This document shows, piece after piece, positions 24,468 to 33,611 of a stretch of DNA of 64,000 bases. A program made the translations under genes and the position numbers. How positions within the stretch are numbered: position 1 is the first letter of the stretch; every line of letters starts with the position of its first letter. The DNA comes from CAG-411 sp963643465 (GTDB lineage Bacteria; Bacillota; Clostridia; Lachnospirales; Lachnospiraceae), in the NCBI GenBank assembly GCA_963643465.1, contig CAVIJT010000014.1, forward strand, positions 12,411 through 76,410, given 5' to 3'. The notes below the pieces were generated by a model. It was not told the origin of the DNA. It saw nothing but the letters and a program-made list of their open reading frames with translations, and searched no databases.

Positions 24468-26102
24468 ATGCGAATTCGGAAAAAATTGTTATGTTCCTTT
24501 CTTATTATTACATTATTGCCATGTACGCTTTTATTTGGAACTTGTAAAATGATTTATCAGTTTCAAATGCAATCTGTAATGGAATTGGATAGTGATATGA
24601 TTAGTGTTACAAAGGTAGTTTCCAATCCTATCCAATTTATGAGTAATATGACCCAAGAAGTATTTGAAACGGTGAGAGAGATGTCGGAGGCTCATGCAGA
24701 ACAATTGCTGGATGAGGATATGGTTTGGCAATATAACAATGAATTGAGTAAGCGTTTTTCTTTTTTGTTAGTAAAAAAGGGGGATGTGTATGCCTATGTG
24801 GGAAATGAGCAGGAGTTTCAGCAGATTGTAAGCCGAATACCAAACAGTAATCAGATGAAAAGTATGTCAGAGGATGGGGTGTATGTGGGCGGTGAAAATT
24901 CCTTCCTTATAAAAGCTCATGAGTTTCGTTTTTCGGACGGAACAAGTGGTGTTGTATATGTAGTCACAATGGTTAGCGGATGGATGCCTGCCATTAAGGC
25001 AATTTTTGCACAGTTTGTCATTTCTTTTTTGCTGATTATACTTTTTACTGCGGCAATTTTAATACTATGGATTTATCGAGGCATTGTTCGTCCATTACAG
25101 GTACTTCGAAAAGCCACTCATCGGATGCAGGAGGGAGATTGGGATTTTTCTATTCAAACAAAAAGCAAGGATGAGATAGGAATGCTTTGTCAGGATTTCG
25201 AAGAGATGCGTATTCATCTGAAAGAATCCAATGAGATGCGATTAAAGTATGAGGAAGAAATGCGTGAGTTAGTCAGTAATATTTCACATGATTTAAAGAC
25301 TCCTCTGACTGCTATTGAAGGGTATTCGGAAGGTTTGTTAGACGGTGTGGCAAAAAGTTTGGAAAAACAGGAGAAGTATATCCGTATTATTCACACAAAG
25401 GCCAGAGAAATGGCTAAGTTGGTAGATGAACTTTCGGAAAGTTCCAAAATAGAAAATGGAATTGTTCCTTATAATTTTCAGCACGTAAATGTGGGAAAAT
25501 ATTTTGATGATTGTGTGGAGGATTTGAAAATTGATTTGAATGTGCAGGGAATTAAATTGAATTATGAAAATGAAGTTCCAGCGGAGGTTCGTGTAGAGAT
25601 GGACCCGGAACAGATTCGAAGAGTTATTAATAATGTAGTGGGAAATTCTGTAAAATATTTTCAGAAGGACAATTCTTCCATCGGTATTCGACTACAGGAT
25701 GAAGAACTTATGCCGAAAAATATTGATTATGAGCAGGAAGAAAAAGAGGAAAAATCAAAACAAAAGGTTTCCGCAAAAGATGGAAAAGAGCAGGAGAGTC
25801 ATGCGGTGTCCCAGATGATTCGAGTGGAAATTTGGGATAATGGACAAGGAATTTCAGAGGAGGCTCTACCTCACATTTTTGATCGTTTTTATCGGGCGGA
25901 TGAATCCAGACATTCCAGCACTGGAGGAAGTGGACTTGGTCTTGCCATTGCCCGAAAGATTATCAATGACCATGGTGGAAGAATTTGGGCAACCAGTAAG
26001 GAAGGAGAAGGTACCCATATTTTCTTTACTTTGTGTAAGGAGAAAAAAGAAATGGAACAGGTACATGTTAGCGGATTGCTTGGGGGACGGCGATTTTTCT
26101 AA
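24468..26102 (+). CDS. Membrane sensor histidine kinase (HAMP-HisKA-HATPase)
   Basis: A 544-residue sensor of a two-component pair with the OmpR-type gene 38 bp downstream. TM1 is at about residues 6-30, an extracytoplasmic region of about 140 residues has no recognised fold, and TM2 is at about 170-200. HAMP follows (IVRPLQVLRKATHRMQEGDW). The phospho-acceptor is in SNISHDLKTPLTAIEGYSEG, the N box is NNVVGNSVKYF, and the G boxes are EIWDNGQGI and GSGLGLAIA. A Glu/Lys-rich insertion of about 30 residues interrupts the ATPase domain between the N and G1 boxes. The ATG has CAGGAGGT 4-5 nt upstream. The input signal is unknown. Confidence 0.94.
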   Translation: MRIRKKLLCSFLIITLLPCTLLFGTCKMIYQFQMQSVMELDSDMISVTKVVSNPIQFMSNMTQEVFETVREMSEAHAEQLLDEDMVWQYNNELSKRFSFLLVKKGDVYAYVGNEQEFQQIVSRIPNSNQMKSMSEDGVYVGGENSFLIKAHEFRFSDGTSGVVYVVTMVSGWMPAIKAIFAQFVISFLLIILFTAAILILWIYRGIVRPLQVLRKATHRMQEGDWDFSIQTKSKDEIGMLCQDFEEMRIHLKESNEMRLKYEEEMRELVSNISHDLKTPLTAIEGYSEGLLDGVAKSLEKQEKYIRIIHTKAREMAKLVDELSESSKIENGIVPYNFQHVNVGKYFDDCVEDLKIDLNVQGIKLNYENEVPAEVRVEMDPEQIRRVINNVVGNSVKYFQKDNSSIGIRLQDEELMPKNIDYEQEEKEEKSKQKVSAKDGKEQESHAVSQMIRVEIWDNGQGISEEALPHIFDRFYRADESRHSSTGGSGLGLAIARKIINDHGGRIWATSKEGEGTHIFFTLCKEKKEMEQVHVSGLLGGRRFF

Positions 26103-26139
26103 TCGATAAGTTCCCATAGTTTCAAAAGGAGATGAGCAG

Positions 26140-26829
26140 ATGAGTAAAATACTGATTATTGAGGATGAGGCAGATATTGCAGAACTTGAGAAAGATTATT
26201 TGGAAATCAACGGATTTGAAGTGGAGATAGAAAACAAAGGTGATACTGGGCTTGCAAGGGCAAAACAGGGGCGGTTTGATTTAATTATTTTGGACTTAAT
26301 GCTGCCTAATGTGGATGGGTTTGAGATTTGCAAGGAAATTCGAAAGAGTCAGAATATTCCGGTTATTATGGTGTCAGCAAAGAAAGAGGATATTGATAAA
26401 ATCCGAGGATTAGGTCTTGGGGCGGACGATTATATGACAAAACCTTTTAGTCCAAGTGAGTTGGTAGCCAGAGTGAAAGCCCATTTGGCACGTTATGAAC
26501 GACTGATTGGCAGCGGAATGCCAGACAGCGATGTAATAGAAATCCGGGGAATTAAAATTAATAAGACGGACCGTCGGGTATATGTAAATGAGGATGAAAA
26601 GGTATTTACCAGTAAGGAATATGACTTGTTGGTATTTTTAGCAGAGCATCCAAACCATGTGTACAGCAAAGAGGAACTGTTTAAGGAGATTTGGGGAATG
26701 GAATCTTTGGGGGATATTGCAACCGTAACGGTACATATTAAAAAGATTCGGGAAAAAATAGAAATTAATACTTCAAAACCGCAGTATATTGAGACAATAT
26801 GGGGGGTTGGATATCGGTTTAAGGTGTAA
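26140..26829 (+). CDS. OmpR/PhoB-family response regulator
   Basis: A 229-residue DNA-binding response regulator. The receiver domain (1-120) has the acidic pair EDE, phospho-acceptor Asp in LIILDLMLPNVDGFE (about 52), and Lys in TKPFSP (about 104). The winged helix (about 130-228) has KTDRRVYVNEDEKVFTSKEYDLL, VYSKEELFKEIWG and VHIKKIREKIE. It forms a unit with the histidine kinase just upstream and probably with the RsmH-like gene. AAAGGAGATG precedes the start. A strong intrinsic terminator ends the operon. Target genes are unknown, although two secreted-protein genes lie downstream after a 715-bp gap. Confidence 0.96.
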   Translation: MSKILIIEDEADIAELEKDYLEINGFEVEIENKGDTGLARAKQGRFDLIILDLMLPNVDGFEICKEIRKSQNIPVIMVSAKKEDIDKIRGLGLGADDYMTKPFSPSELVARVKAHLARYERLIGSGMPDSDVIEIRGIKINKTDRRVYVNEDEKVFTSKEYDLLVFLAEHPNHVYSKEELFKEIWGMESLGDIATVTVHIKKIREKIEINTSKPQYIETIWGVGYRFKV

Positions 26830-26880
26830 AGTAAGACAAAAAGTCTTGTAAATTGCATAAACACTAAGAAAAAATTATTT

Positions 26881-26906
26881 TGGTGGTCAAATGACCACCA
26901 TTTTTT
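26881..26906 (+). terminator. Terminator of the kinase/regulator operon
   Basis: TGGTGGTC-AAAT-GACCACCA followed by six T; a textbook intrinsic terminator. Confidence 0.95.
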
Positions 26907-27544
26907 AGTTAATAAGAAAGTTGTTCACAAGTATCTGGGATTTACGTTTTTGAAAAGTGGAGGGGGATGGAGAGTAAAACGGACCACTGGAAAGAAATTG
27001 AAACATAAAAATTTTATGCCAGGATGAAGATGTTTAATTAGCATTAGAAATTTCCCTTTGGTTTATCCGCATTTTTCTTGCAAAAAATGTATCGTTATGA
27101 GGTGTGTGAATGTAAAAAAACACTTGTATTTTAGCAGGATATTTAAAAGAAATACTATAAAGTGTAAAAATTCAGAAATTGATTTTGGTTATATTTATAA
27201 GGAATATAAAAAGATTTTTTTTAATAAAGACAAAACAAATAAAAAATTTAGAAATAAATAAAAATATTTTAGGAATTATTAATTAGAATAAAAAATTGCA
27301 GAAAATTCGACAAAATATGACAAAAAGAGAAAATCTTGATAAAAATATTTGAGAAATGTAAAATTTGTATATACAAAGGACTGAATTGTATACAAAAAAT
27401 ATGAAAAGGAGGAATGGTTCAAAAATTAGTCCTTATTAAAAGAGAAAACAAGAAAAGGGGAGAGTGAAAGGAAAATAAGTTTTAAACTGATGCTAGCGGA
27501 GATTTTAAAGAGGAAAGAAAATAATAAACGGAAGGATATATAAT
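26907..27544. other. AT-rich intergenic region with two operator-like palindromes
   Basis: More than 600 bp of very AT-rich DNA. A 67-codon frame at 27058-27261 has AT-driven composition and no Shine-Dalgarno, so I do not call it. At 27364-27377 TTTGTATATACAAA and at 27386-27395 TTGTATACAA are perfect palindromes about 8 bp apart. They lie about 150 bp before the SpoIID-like gene and could be repressor sites. An AAAAGGAGGA at 27404-27413 sits too close to the next ATG to be a normal start. Composition differs from flanking regions. Confidence 0.5.
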
Positions 27545-28966
27545 ATGAAATTGAAAAAAATAATAAGTATTATAATGATGGCAATTATACTTGTCTCAGG
27601 GAGTGGCAGTATTCAAGAAATTGAAAAAATTAATGCTGAAACTGTTGATGATGTAATTATCAGTGAAGAACCGACAATTGATGCTATACATTTAATTAGT
27701 CAGTTAATTGCAGCAGAAGATAGTCATGATTGGAGTAAATATGTATCGTTATGGTGTACTGAAGAAGCCGAGATATATGAATGTTTATTTCAAGATAAAG
27801 ATTTTGTTGAAGCTAGAGAAGGTGTTTTAAATGTAGAGACAGCAAAAGTAATGTATTGTGAAAAAGTAATAGATGAAAAAGAAGTTTTTTTGGAGGATTA
27901 TGCAGAATATGATAATGTAGAGGCGTACTTAGTTGGAATAGAGTATTCGGTTGCTCATGTAACGGAACATTTCTATAATGGAATAAATTACAGATATATT
28001 TATACTGGAAAAGAGAATGGGCAATATAAGATTTTAGGATGTACAGAAGCAACAGTAAATGAATTGGAAAAATTGAGTGATAATAATACAGAAGGTACAT
28101 TGGTATATGAGGATAAGAATTATTCAAATAATAATGCACAAGATGCACTATCTATTCGATTGGACAGGATTAAAAAGGGGTATATTGAAGATGGTGATGG
28201 TAAAGTGGTTGAGAAACTTGGGGATGAAGAGCGTGAAATAGACTTGGTGGGGATGATGCCAATAAAGTATTATAGTGAGTTGCAGTATTGTGACCCAATA
28301 CAATATAATAGAATGACTTATATTTCAAGAAATGGTTTATGTGAAAATACTGGTTTTGTACAAAAAATGGGATATAGGGGGTGCCATAGTGCTACAACAT
28401 CATGCAATTGTTATGATAGAAGCACTGTAAAGGTATTGATGACTAGAACAAATAATAAAGTAAAAGAGGTAACAATGAAAAAATATCTCAAACGTGTTCT
28501 AAATAGTGAAATGGTAGTAAGCACTACAAAGGATGCAGCACTAAAAGCGGTTATGGTATGTATACATGAATATGTATATTGGAATCAAGTTTATTATGCT
28601 AAATATCCAGATGCAGGATATGATGTAAAAGATAACGCTTCGGATCAGGCATATTACGAAGATAAATGGGCTGATGAAACTAAAACACCTCAAAGTGCTA
28701 AAGAAAAAATTGAAGATATTTATGAAGCCGTAGGTGAAGTGCATATGCATACAGGAAGTCATTATTCTGTATTTGAATCTGGTTATGTTTTAAATTCAGA
28801 ATGGGATCAGGATTCATATGGTACGTTATACCAAGAAGGTGCAGCGAAAATGGCTAAAAACGGGAAAACTTATAAACAAATATTGCATCATTATTATGAT
28901 AATACAAAGCAGATGGGGATAAAAAATATTGGTGAGATTGCATTTAAAACATTTACAAACCCATGA
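27545..28966 (+). CDS. Secreted protein with divergent SpoIID/LytB-like domain
   Basis: A 473-residue exported protein. A signal peptide covers residues 1-32. Residues about 45-190 form a mixed domain that may be NTF2-like (GINYRYIYTGKENGQYKILG). Residues about 285-460 resemble SpoIID, a lytic transglycosylase that cleaves denuded glycan strands. Matching parts are TMKKYLKRVLNSEM with the candidate catalytic Glu, DAALKAVMVCIHEYVYW, SDQAYYEDKW and GAAKMAKNGKTYKQILHHYY. The usual GRGVGMSQ is absent, so activity is uncertain. Several cysteines cluster in RGCHSATTSCNCYDR. GGAAGG lies about 9 nt upstream. A lipoprotein gene follows 20 bp later. Confidence 0.75.
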   Translation: MKLKKIISIIMMAIILVSGSGSIQEIEKINAETVDDVIISEEPTIDAIHLISQLIAAEDSHDWSKYVSLWCTEEAEIYECLFQDKDFVEAREGVLNVETAKVMYCEKVIDEKEVFLEDYAEYDNVEAYLVGIEYSVAHVTEHFYNGINYRYIYTGKENGQYKILGCTEATVNELEKLSDNNTEGTLVYEDKNYSNNNAQDALSIRLDRIKKGYIEDGDGKVVEKLGDEEREIDLVGMMPIKYYSELQYCDPIQYNRMTYISRNGLCENTGFVQKMGYRGCHSATTSCNCYDRSTVKVLMTRTNNKVKEVTMKKYLKRVLNSEMVVSTTKDAALKAVMVCIHEYVYWNQVYYAKYPDAGYDVKDNASDQAYYEDKWADETKTPQSAKEKIEDIYEAVGEVHMHTGSHYSVFESGYVLNSEWDQDSYGTLYQEGAAKMAKNGKTYKQILHHYYDNTKQMGIKNIGEIAFKTFTNP

Positions 28967-28986
28967 TAATAGCTGAGGAGGAAAAA

Positions 28987-30180
28987 ATGAAAAAGAAAGT
29001 AATAATTAGCGTATTAAGCATGATATTGGTAGGTTGTAATGTATTAACAGGATGTGGAACTGCTAGTTCAAACAATGAGAAAATAGCAGGTGAAGATTTG
29101 AAAGAAACAGTAAATCCAAAAGAAACAGAGAAGGCAGATACCATAGAAGCCAGTATTGTCAATATTGAGGATACGAAGAAGTATTATTTTTTGGATGATA
29201 CAGTGATGTATACCCGTAACAATGATGAAACAATCTCTTTTTACGTATGGGATGAAGAAAGTTATACCGAGCAAAAAGGATATAAAGTGGATCAAAATGT
29301 TATTATAGATGGACTTAAGTATCATATTTTGTTTTGGTATTGTATTATCGATTCTAAAGTGTATATTGCACATGAATATTGTGATGAGTGTAATAATCTT
29401 ACAGCATATACATTGGGGAAGGAGCTGGATCAAGTTTATATAGAAGTTGGAGATCAAGGCAACGTTTCTTATTACTATTTTGATTTGAATACTTATGAAA
29501 CTGAGAAAATATCGGTATTGGATAGAGTGGCAGATAAGAATTCATCAGTGATTGATTTTCAAATTTCTAAGGATGGAACATATGCCATAGCTAGTGTAGA
29601 AGAGAAAGAGACAACTGCGTATTATTTATGTAATTTAGAAACTGACACTTATGAAGAATTGACAGAAAAATTGCAAGAGCAGGTTCGTGGTGTTACATTT
29701 TTTGGGGAGCATGCAATACGATATTTTGTAGAGAATGAAAATGGAAAAGTTACATATAAGACTTGGAATGTAGGAGATGCTCAAAGCACAGATGTACTTG
29801 CTGATGTGGAATTGGAAAGTACCCTGGCAATATTGCCAGAGTGGATGTTGTATATGGATGCTGCTAAAGTTGACGTAGTTTCATTTGAAAATAGGAGTTG
29901 TATTAAAACTCTACTGGAACAGAGTGAGTTTATAACCATATTTGCAGCAGAGAATGGGAAGAAATGCTTGGTAGTATCTTATGAAGAAGATCAGGAGACC
30001 GAAGAGTTTTATATAACAAAAGGAATACTTGTGGATTTGCAAAATATGGAAGCGAAACAAATTTCAAATATTGATACAAAATGTAGATATGAAAATGAAA
30101 TTGAAGGCGGTTGGACATCAGAGAATACGTTTACATTTATGACAAGTGAAGGATTGGAAAGTTATACCTTTGCTGAATAA
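28987..30180 (+). CDS. Lipoprotein of unknown function
   Basis: A 397-residue predicted lipoprotein with two possible lipobox cysteines, ILVGC and VLTGC (about residues 16 and 22). A Lys/Glu-rich tether follows, then a domain with many repeated beta-strand pairs (FYVWDEESYTEQKGYKV, YYLCNLETDTYEEL). The pattern recalls a beta-propeller of the TolB or DUF type, but no family is recognised. The in-frame start at 28963 would overlap the previous gene; ATG 28987 has GAGGAGG about 6 nt upstream and is preferred. It is almost certainly co-transcribed with the SpoIID-like gene and may act with it at the cell surface. Confidence 0.8.
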   Translation: MKKKVIISVLSMILVGCNVLTGCGTASSNNEKIAGEDLKETVNPKETEKADTIEASIVNIEDTKKYYFLDDTVMYTRNNDETISFYVWDEESYTEQKGYKVDQNVIIDGLKYHILFWYCIIDSKVYIAHEYCDECNNLTAYTLGKELDQVYIEVGDQGNVSYYYFDLNTYETEKISVLDRVADKNSSVIDFQISKDGTYAIASVEEKETTAYYLCNLETDTYEELTEKLQEQVRGVTFFGEHAIRYFVENENGKVTYKTWNVGDAQSTDVLADVELESTLAILPEWMLYMDAAKVDVVSFENRSCIKTLLEQSEFITIFAAENGKKCLVVSYEEDQETEEFYITKGILVDLQNMEAKQISNIDTKCRYENEIEGGWTSENTFTFMTSEGLESYTFAE

Positions 30181-30763
30181 TAAGGTTAAAGTAGGATTGT
30201 TATGTTAATTTTGACATTTACATTGTCAATTTTGACAATTTCATTTTTTTCAAATATTGTGTGATATGATACATATTGTTCGGAAGAAAAAATGAAAAAA
30301 TGAAAACGAAAGTCAATTGAATGAAAAAGAATTTGGAGAGTATATTAAAACGTAAATAGCAGAAAGAACATTTGGGAGAGTGTTTTTTCTGCTATTTTCA
30401 TATATTCTACCAAAGAAGGGCTAATGTCTGGCAAGAAACAGAGAAATTAAAAATATTCTTGTCCGTTTGTTAGCAGTATGTTATACTATAACTTGTATTT
30501 GCATATCTTTGCAAATACTCTAAATTTCTTTCGTAGGTTCTACGGAATATCACAGTTTACTTAATTGAAAACATAGACACACTGCAATGGATTTTGCTAT
30601 AATAAAGACAATGATTGGTGATATTTTTGAATGCTTTTTTGCAAAAGACGTCACTCATAAGTATACACGCCAGTTTTATTTATGATGCAGCAATAAGCTG
30701 CAAAAGTGTTTACTAGAGCATCCTTTCCGTTGCAGTTTGTCTGCAAAGAAAGGAAGATACCAT
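30181..30763 (+). other. Intergenic region with a promoter and hairpins
   Basis: Holds an AT-rich palindrome ATTGTCAA-TT-TTGACAAT followed by a T-run (30222-30252), a weak terminator for the lipoprotein gene. A second inverted repeat lies at about 30358-30393 (AGCAGAAA/TTTCTGCT). A good promoter is TTGTCC (30459-30464), 17 bp, TATACT (30482-30487). It is followed at once by a GTATTTGC/GCAAATAC hairpin and a CGTAG-GTT-CTACG hairpin. The ~270-nt leader before the Rpn-like gene could be a regulatory RNA. No gene seen. Confidence 0.5.
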
Positions 30764-31753
30764 ATGACAAAAGGAAATCGGATTTACAAGGACAGATTAT
30801 TTAAGTTTGTATTTAAAGACAAAGAAAAATTGTTGTCGCTTTACAATGCACTGAATCATTCCGATTATACAGATGCCAATGCGTTGGAAATTAACACATT
30901 GGAAGACTTTATCTATATGAGAATGAAGAACGACCTATCATTTATTTTGGATTCGGATATGTGTTTGTACGAGCATCAAAGCACTTATAATCCGAATATG
31001 CCCTTGCGGGGACTTTTGTATTTTGCAGATTTGCTCCAGCAATTTGTTACAGAAAAGGGATATAATATTTATGGTTCTAAACTGCTCAAACTTCCGAATC
31101 CTAGGTTTGTTGTATTTTACAATGGAGATGACTCCATACCGGAGCGAAGTGTACTACGATTAAGTGATGCGTTTGAAAATAAGGAAAAGTCCGGTTGTTT
31201 GGAAGTAGAGGCACTCTTGCTAGATGTGAACGTAGGGAAAAATCAGGAATTGATGAAGAGTTGTGGTTATTTAAAGGACTATACAACTTTTGTGGGAAAA
31301 GTAAAAGAATATAAGGAACACGATGATTTAGAGGTTGCTATTGATAAGGCGATGGAGTATTGTATTAGACACGATATTATGAAAGAACTTCTATTGAAGC
31401 ATAAAGCGGAGGTGGCAAGATTGATATTCAGAGAATTTGATGAAGCCGAATATATACGCATGGTGGAAAAAAACACAGAAAATAAAATTGCAGCTTACCA
31501 AGAAGAGATTGCGTTACAGAAGGAACAACTTTATCAAAAGGATGAAGAACTATCGCAAAAAGATGAACAATTATCTCAACAAAGCGAACAACTATCAAAA
31601 AAGGATGAACAATTATCTCAACAAAGCGAACAATTATCAAAAAAGGATGAACAATTATCTCAACAAAGCCAACAGATATCTCAACAAAACAAGTTATTAG
31701 TCGAATATGAACAAATATTGGAGGAACATGGATTGTTGAAAAACGAGGAATAA
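30764..31753 (+). CDS. Rpn/YhgA-like PD-(D/E)XK nuclease family protein with heptad-repeat tail
   Basis: A 329-residue protein of the Rpn family (recombination-promoting nucleases, often mislabelled transposases). The N-terminal ~230 residues carry the family start GNRIYKDRLFKFVF, then RMKNDLSFIL and LYEHQSTYNPNMPLR, with Asp and Glu-x-Gln in PD-(D/E)XK positions. From about residue 248 the protein is a coiled coil built from seven-residue units of the type QLSQQSE and QLSKKDE. ATG 30764 has AAAGGAAG 6-7 nt upstream. Such genes are frequent and multi-copy in Lachnospiraceae. No terminal inverted repeats were seen, so it is not called an insertion sequence. Confidence 0.85.
   Translation: MTKGNRIYKDRLFKFVFKDKEKLLSLYNALNHSDYTDANALEINTLEDFIYMRMKNDLSFILDSDMCLYEHQSTYNPNMPLRGLLYFADLLQQFVTEKGYNIYGSKLLKLPNPRFVVFYNGDDSIPERSVLRLSDAFENKEKSGCLEVEALLLDVNVGKNQELMKSCGYLKDYTTFVGKVKEYKEHDDLEVAIDKAMEYCIRHDIMKELLLKHKAEVARLIFREFDEAEYIRMVEKNTENKIAAYQEEIALQKEQLYQKDEELSQKDEQLSQQSEQLSKKDEQLSQQSEQLSKKDEQLSQQSQQISQQNKLLVEYEQILEEHGLLKNEE
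31540..31690 (+). repeat. 42-bp coding repeat in the coiled-coil tail
   Basis: GATGAACAATTATCTCAACA recurs every 42 bp with near-identical flanks. It encodes paired heptads, so gain or loss of a unit would lengthen or shorten the coiled coil without a frameshift. Confidence 0.85.
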
Positions 31754-31853
31754 CTGGTTGCTGTTTGTAGATAGCTCTTTGCACTATGTTATAGAGAGCA
31801 TAAGAAAGCGTAATATAGTGGTTATGGTTTAGTAAGACGGGGGTTTCCATTCA

Positions 31854-32059
31854 TTGACAAAGAAGTAAAAATATGGTAGCATAAAAGAAAAGAAGAACCA
31901 GCTTTTGGAAGTGTTGGGGGACACAGAAAAGATGGTTTTTATGGACGAGTAGAGAGGGAACTTTAGATGACGGGGTTAATAGGCTATCATATGTATGACA
32001 AGCATAGCAGGAAGCTACAAAACTTTTTAGACTCTGGAGTTTTGTGGTTTCCTTTTTTT
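31854..32059 (+). promoter_or_regulatory. Promoter and leader with intrinsic terminator before the PAS kinase gene
   Basis: TTGACA (31854-31859), 17-bp spacer, TAGCAT (31877-31882). About 130 nt downstream a strong hairpin (32010-32024 with 32038-32052: GGAAGCTACAAAACT/AGTTTTGTGGTTTCC) is followed by seven T. It lies 110 nt before the kinase start. Either an attenuated leader (a riboswitch-like control of the signalling block) or a short independent RNA. It matches no riboswitch consensus I know. Confidence 0.6.
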
Positions 32060-32170
32060 ATTTTATAGGAAAGTTCTTCGTGAATGAGGAATTTAGGGAG
32101 TTGAAGTGGACTTGTCCACTTTGTTTGAAAATTTACACCAGTAGTGAGGCAAATAGGGGGTGAACGAAAT

Positions 32171-33583
32171 ATGGGGCAGGGCGTTTCGGATGTGTTTATC
32201 CTACAGCATTTATTGGAAATGATTCTGATTATTAGAAAAGATGGGAGCATACGGTTTGCAAATCAGGCCGCGCTGGAAATTCTAGGCTGGGAGCAGCTTG
32301 TGGAGCGGAATATTACGGAGATTTTTCCGAGTGATTTTCATATGGAGGAAAGTGTGTTTGTGCCAGAATGTCAGATTTCTATGGAAGAACAGGGAATGAA
32401 TGCGTACCGAGAGAATAAAACTTGTTTTCCTGTTAAGGTAAGGCTACTTGCGCAAGGGGAAGAGTATCTTCTTATGGGACATAACGATTCGCAAAGAATG
32501 ATGCAGGAAAAGCAAGTGGCACAGATGCAGGAGGAACTTGAGATAGCCAATAGGATTAAGTCAGAATTTGTGGCAAACGTTACCCATGAACTTCGAACAC
32601 CAGTGAACGGCATTTCTGGTAACGCAAAGGAACTTCAGGCTATAGAAGAGGATAAACGTAAATTAAAACTTTTAGATTTGATACAGCAGGGCTGTAAGAA
32701 TATGAATGCCATAATTAATAATATTTTGGATTTTTCCAAGTTGGATGCTGGAAAATTTGTATTAGAAAAGCAGGAATTTGAGTTTGAGCATTTGATTGCA
32801 TTTGTGAAAGGGAATCATAAGAATAAATTGACAGAAAAGGGATTAGATTTTATTATCAATATTTCTCCGGAAGTGCCAAAGAAAATCATTGGAGATGAAC
32901 TTCGAATTGGACAAGTTCTCAACAATTTGTTATCAAATGCCAGTAAATTTACGTCTGTTGGAAAAGTGACGCTAGATGTGGTAAAGACAGCGCAATTTGA
33001 TAATCGGGTAGAATTGTTTTTTATGGTGATGGATACTGGTATTGGTATTAGTAAAGCAGATCAGGATAAACTGTTTGAGAGCTTTTCACAAGTAGATGCG
33101 TCTATTAGTCGAAGGTATGGGGGTACCGGGCTGGGACTTAACATTTCCAAACAGTTAGTGGAACTTATGGAAGGTGGCATTCAGGTAGATAGTATAGAGG
33201 GAAAAGGAAGTACATTTACATTTCATATATGGGTGGAAATTCCGCCAGAAGAGGCGGAGCATGTTACAGAAAATGCAGATGCAGATGAGGTACTTAAAAA
33301 ATTAAAGAACTTGTCAGAGCAAGAAAATAGCGAGGAAGTGTGGACGTATGGCACTGACGAAAATTTAGAAGAACTTCACAAAAAGATGTCTAAATTGATT
33401 CTCTGTATTGAGATGGAGAATTGGGAAAAGGCGGAAATGTTTATGGACACAATACGACAACTTACAGAAGAGGCACCAAGAGAAGTAAAAACTGGGGTAT
33501 TGCGTTTGAAAATGTCAGTGCAAAAAGCAAATAAAGACAAAGCAACTGAAGCGTTTTCAACCTTTGAGGAAATTGTAGGGTAA
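32171..33583 (+). CDS. Soluble PAS-domain histidine kinase
   Basis: A 470-residue kinase without membrane segments. The PAS-like region (about 10-110) includes MILIIRKDGSIRFANQAALEILGWEQL. HisKA has VTHELRTPVNGISGNAKELQ (His about 140). The ATPase domain has LNNLLSNASKFT, MDTGIGIS and GGTGLGLNISKQLVELM. The last ~110 residues are helical and Hpt-like in pattern but have no Hpt histidine motif. ATG 32171 has GGGGGTG 8 nt upstream. It heads a co-directional block with a REC-HD-GYP protein and che genes, so it probably feeds phosphate into that block. An intrinsic terminator in its leader suggests attenuation. Confidence 0.92.
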   Translation: MGQGVSDVFILQHLLEMILIIRKDGSIRFANQAALEILGWEQLVERNITEIFPSDFHMEESVFVPECQISMEEQGMNAYRENKTCFPVKVRLLAQGEEYLLMGHNDSQRMMQEKQVAQMQEELEIANRIKSEFVANVTHELRTPVNGISGNAKELQAIEEDKRKLKLLDLIQQGCKNMNAIINNILDFSKLDAGKFVLEKQEFEFEHLIAFVKGNHKNKLTEKGLDFIINISPEVPKKIIGDELRIGQVLNNLLSNASKFTSVGKVTLDVVKTAQFDNRVELFFMVMDTGIGISKADQDKLFESFSQVDASISRRYGGTGLGLNISKQLVELMEGGIQVDSIEGKGSTFTFHIWVEIPPEEAEHVTENADADEVLKKLKNLSEQENSEEVWTYGTDENLEELHKKMSKLILCIEMENWEKAEMFMDTIRQLTEEAPREVKTGVLRLKMSVQKANKDKATEAFSTFEEIVG

Positions 33584-33611
33584 TTGGTAACAGAATATGA
33601 GGAGGGACAAT

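Noticed and set aside
27058..27261. 67-codon frame in the AT-rich gap
   Set aside because: No ribosome site, composition explained by A-rich DNA, and no recognisable domain.
27414..27467. 17-codon frame after AAAAGGAGGA
   Set aside because: Spacing between the site and the ATG is about 1 nt, too short for initiation, and the frame is tiny.
30737..31753. Transposase/insertion sequence call for the Rpn-like gene
   Set aside because: No terminal inverted repeats or target duplication seen; Rpn proteins are nucleases rather than IS transposases.
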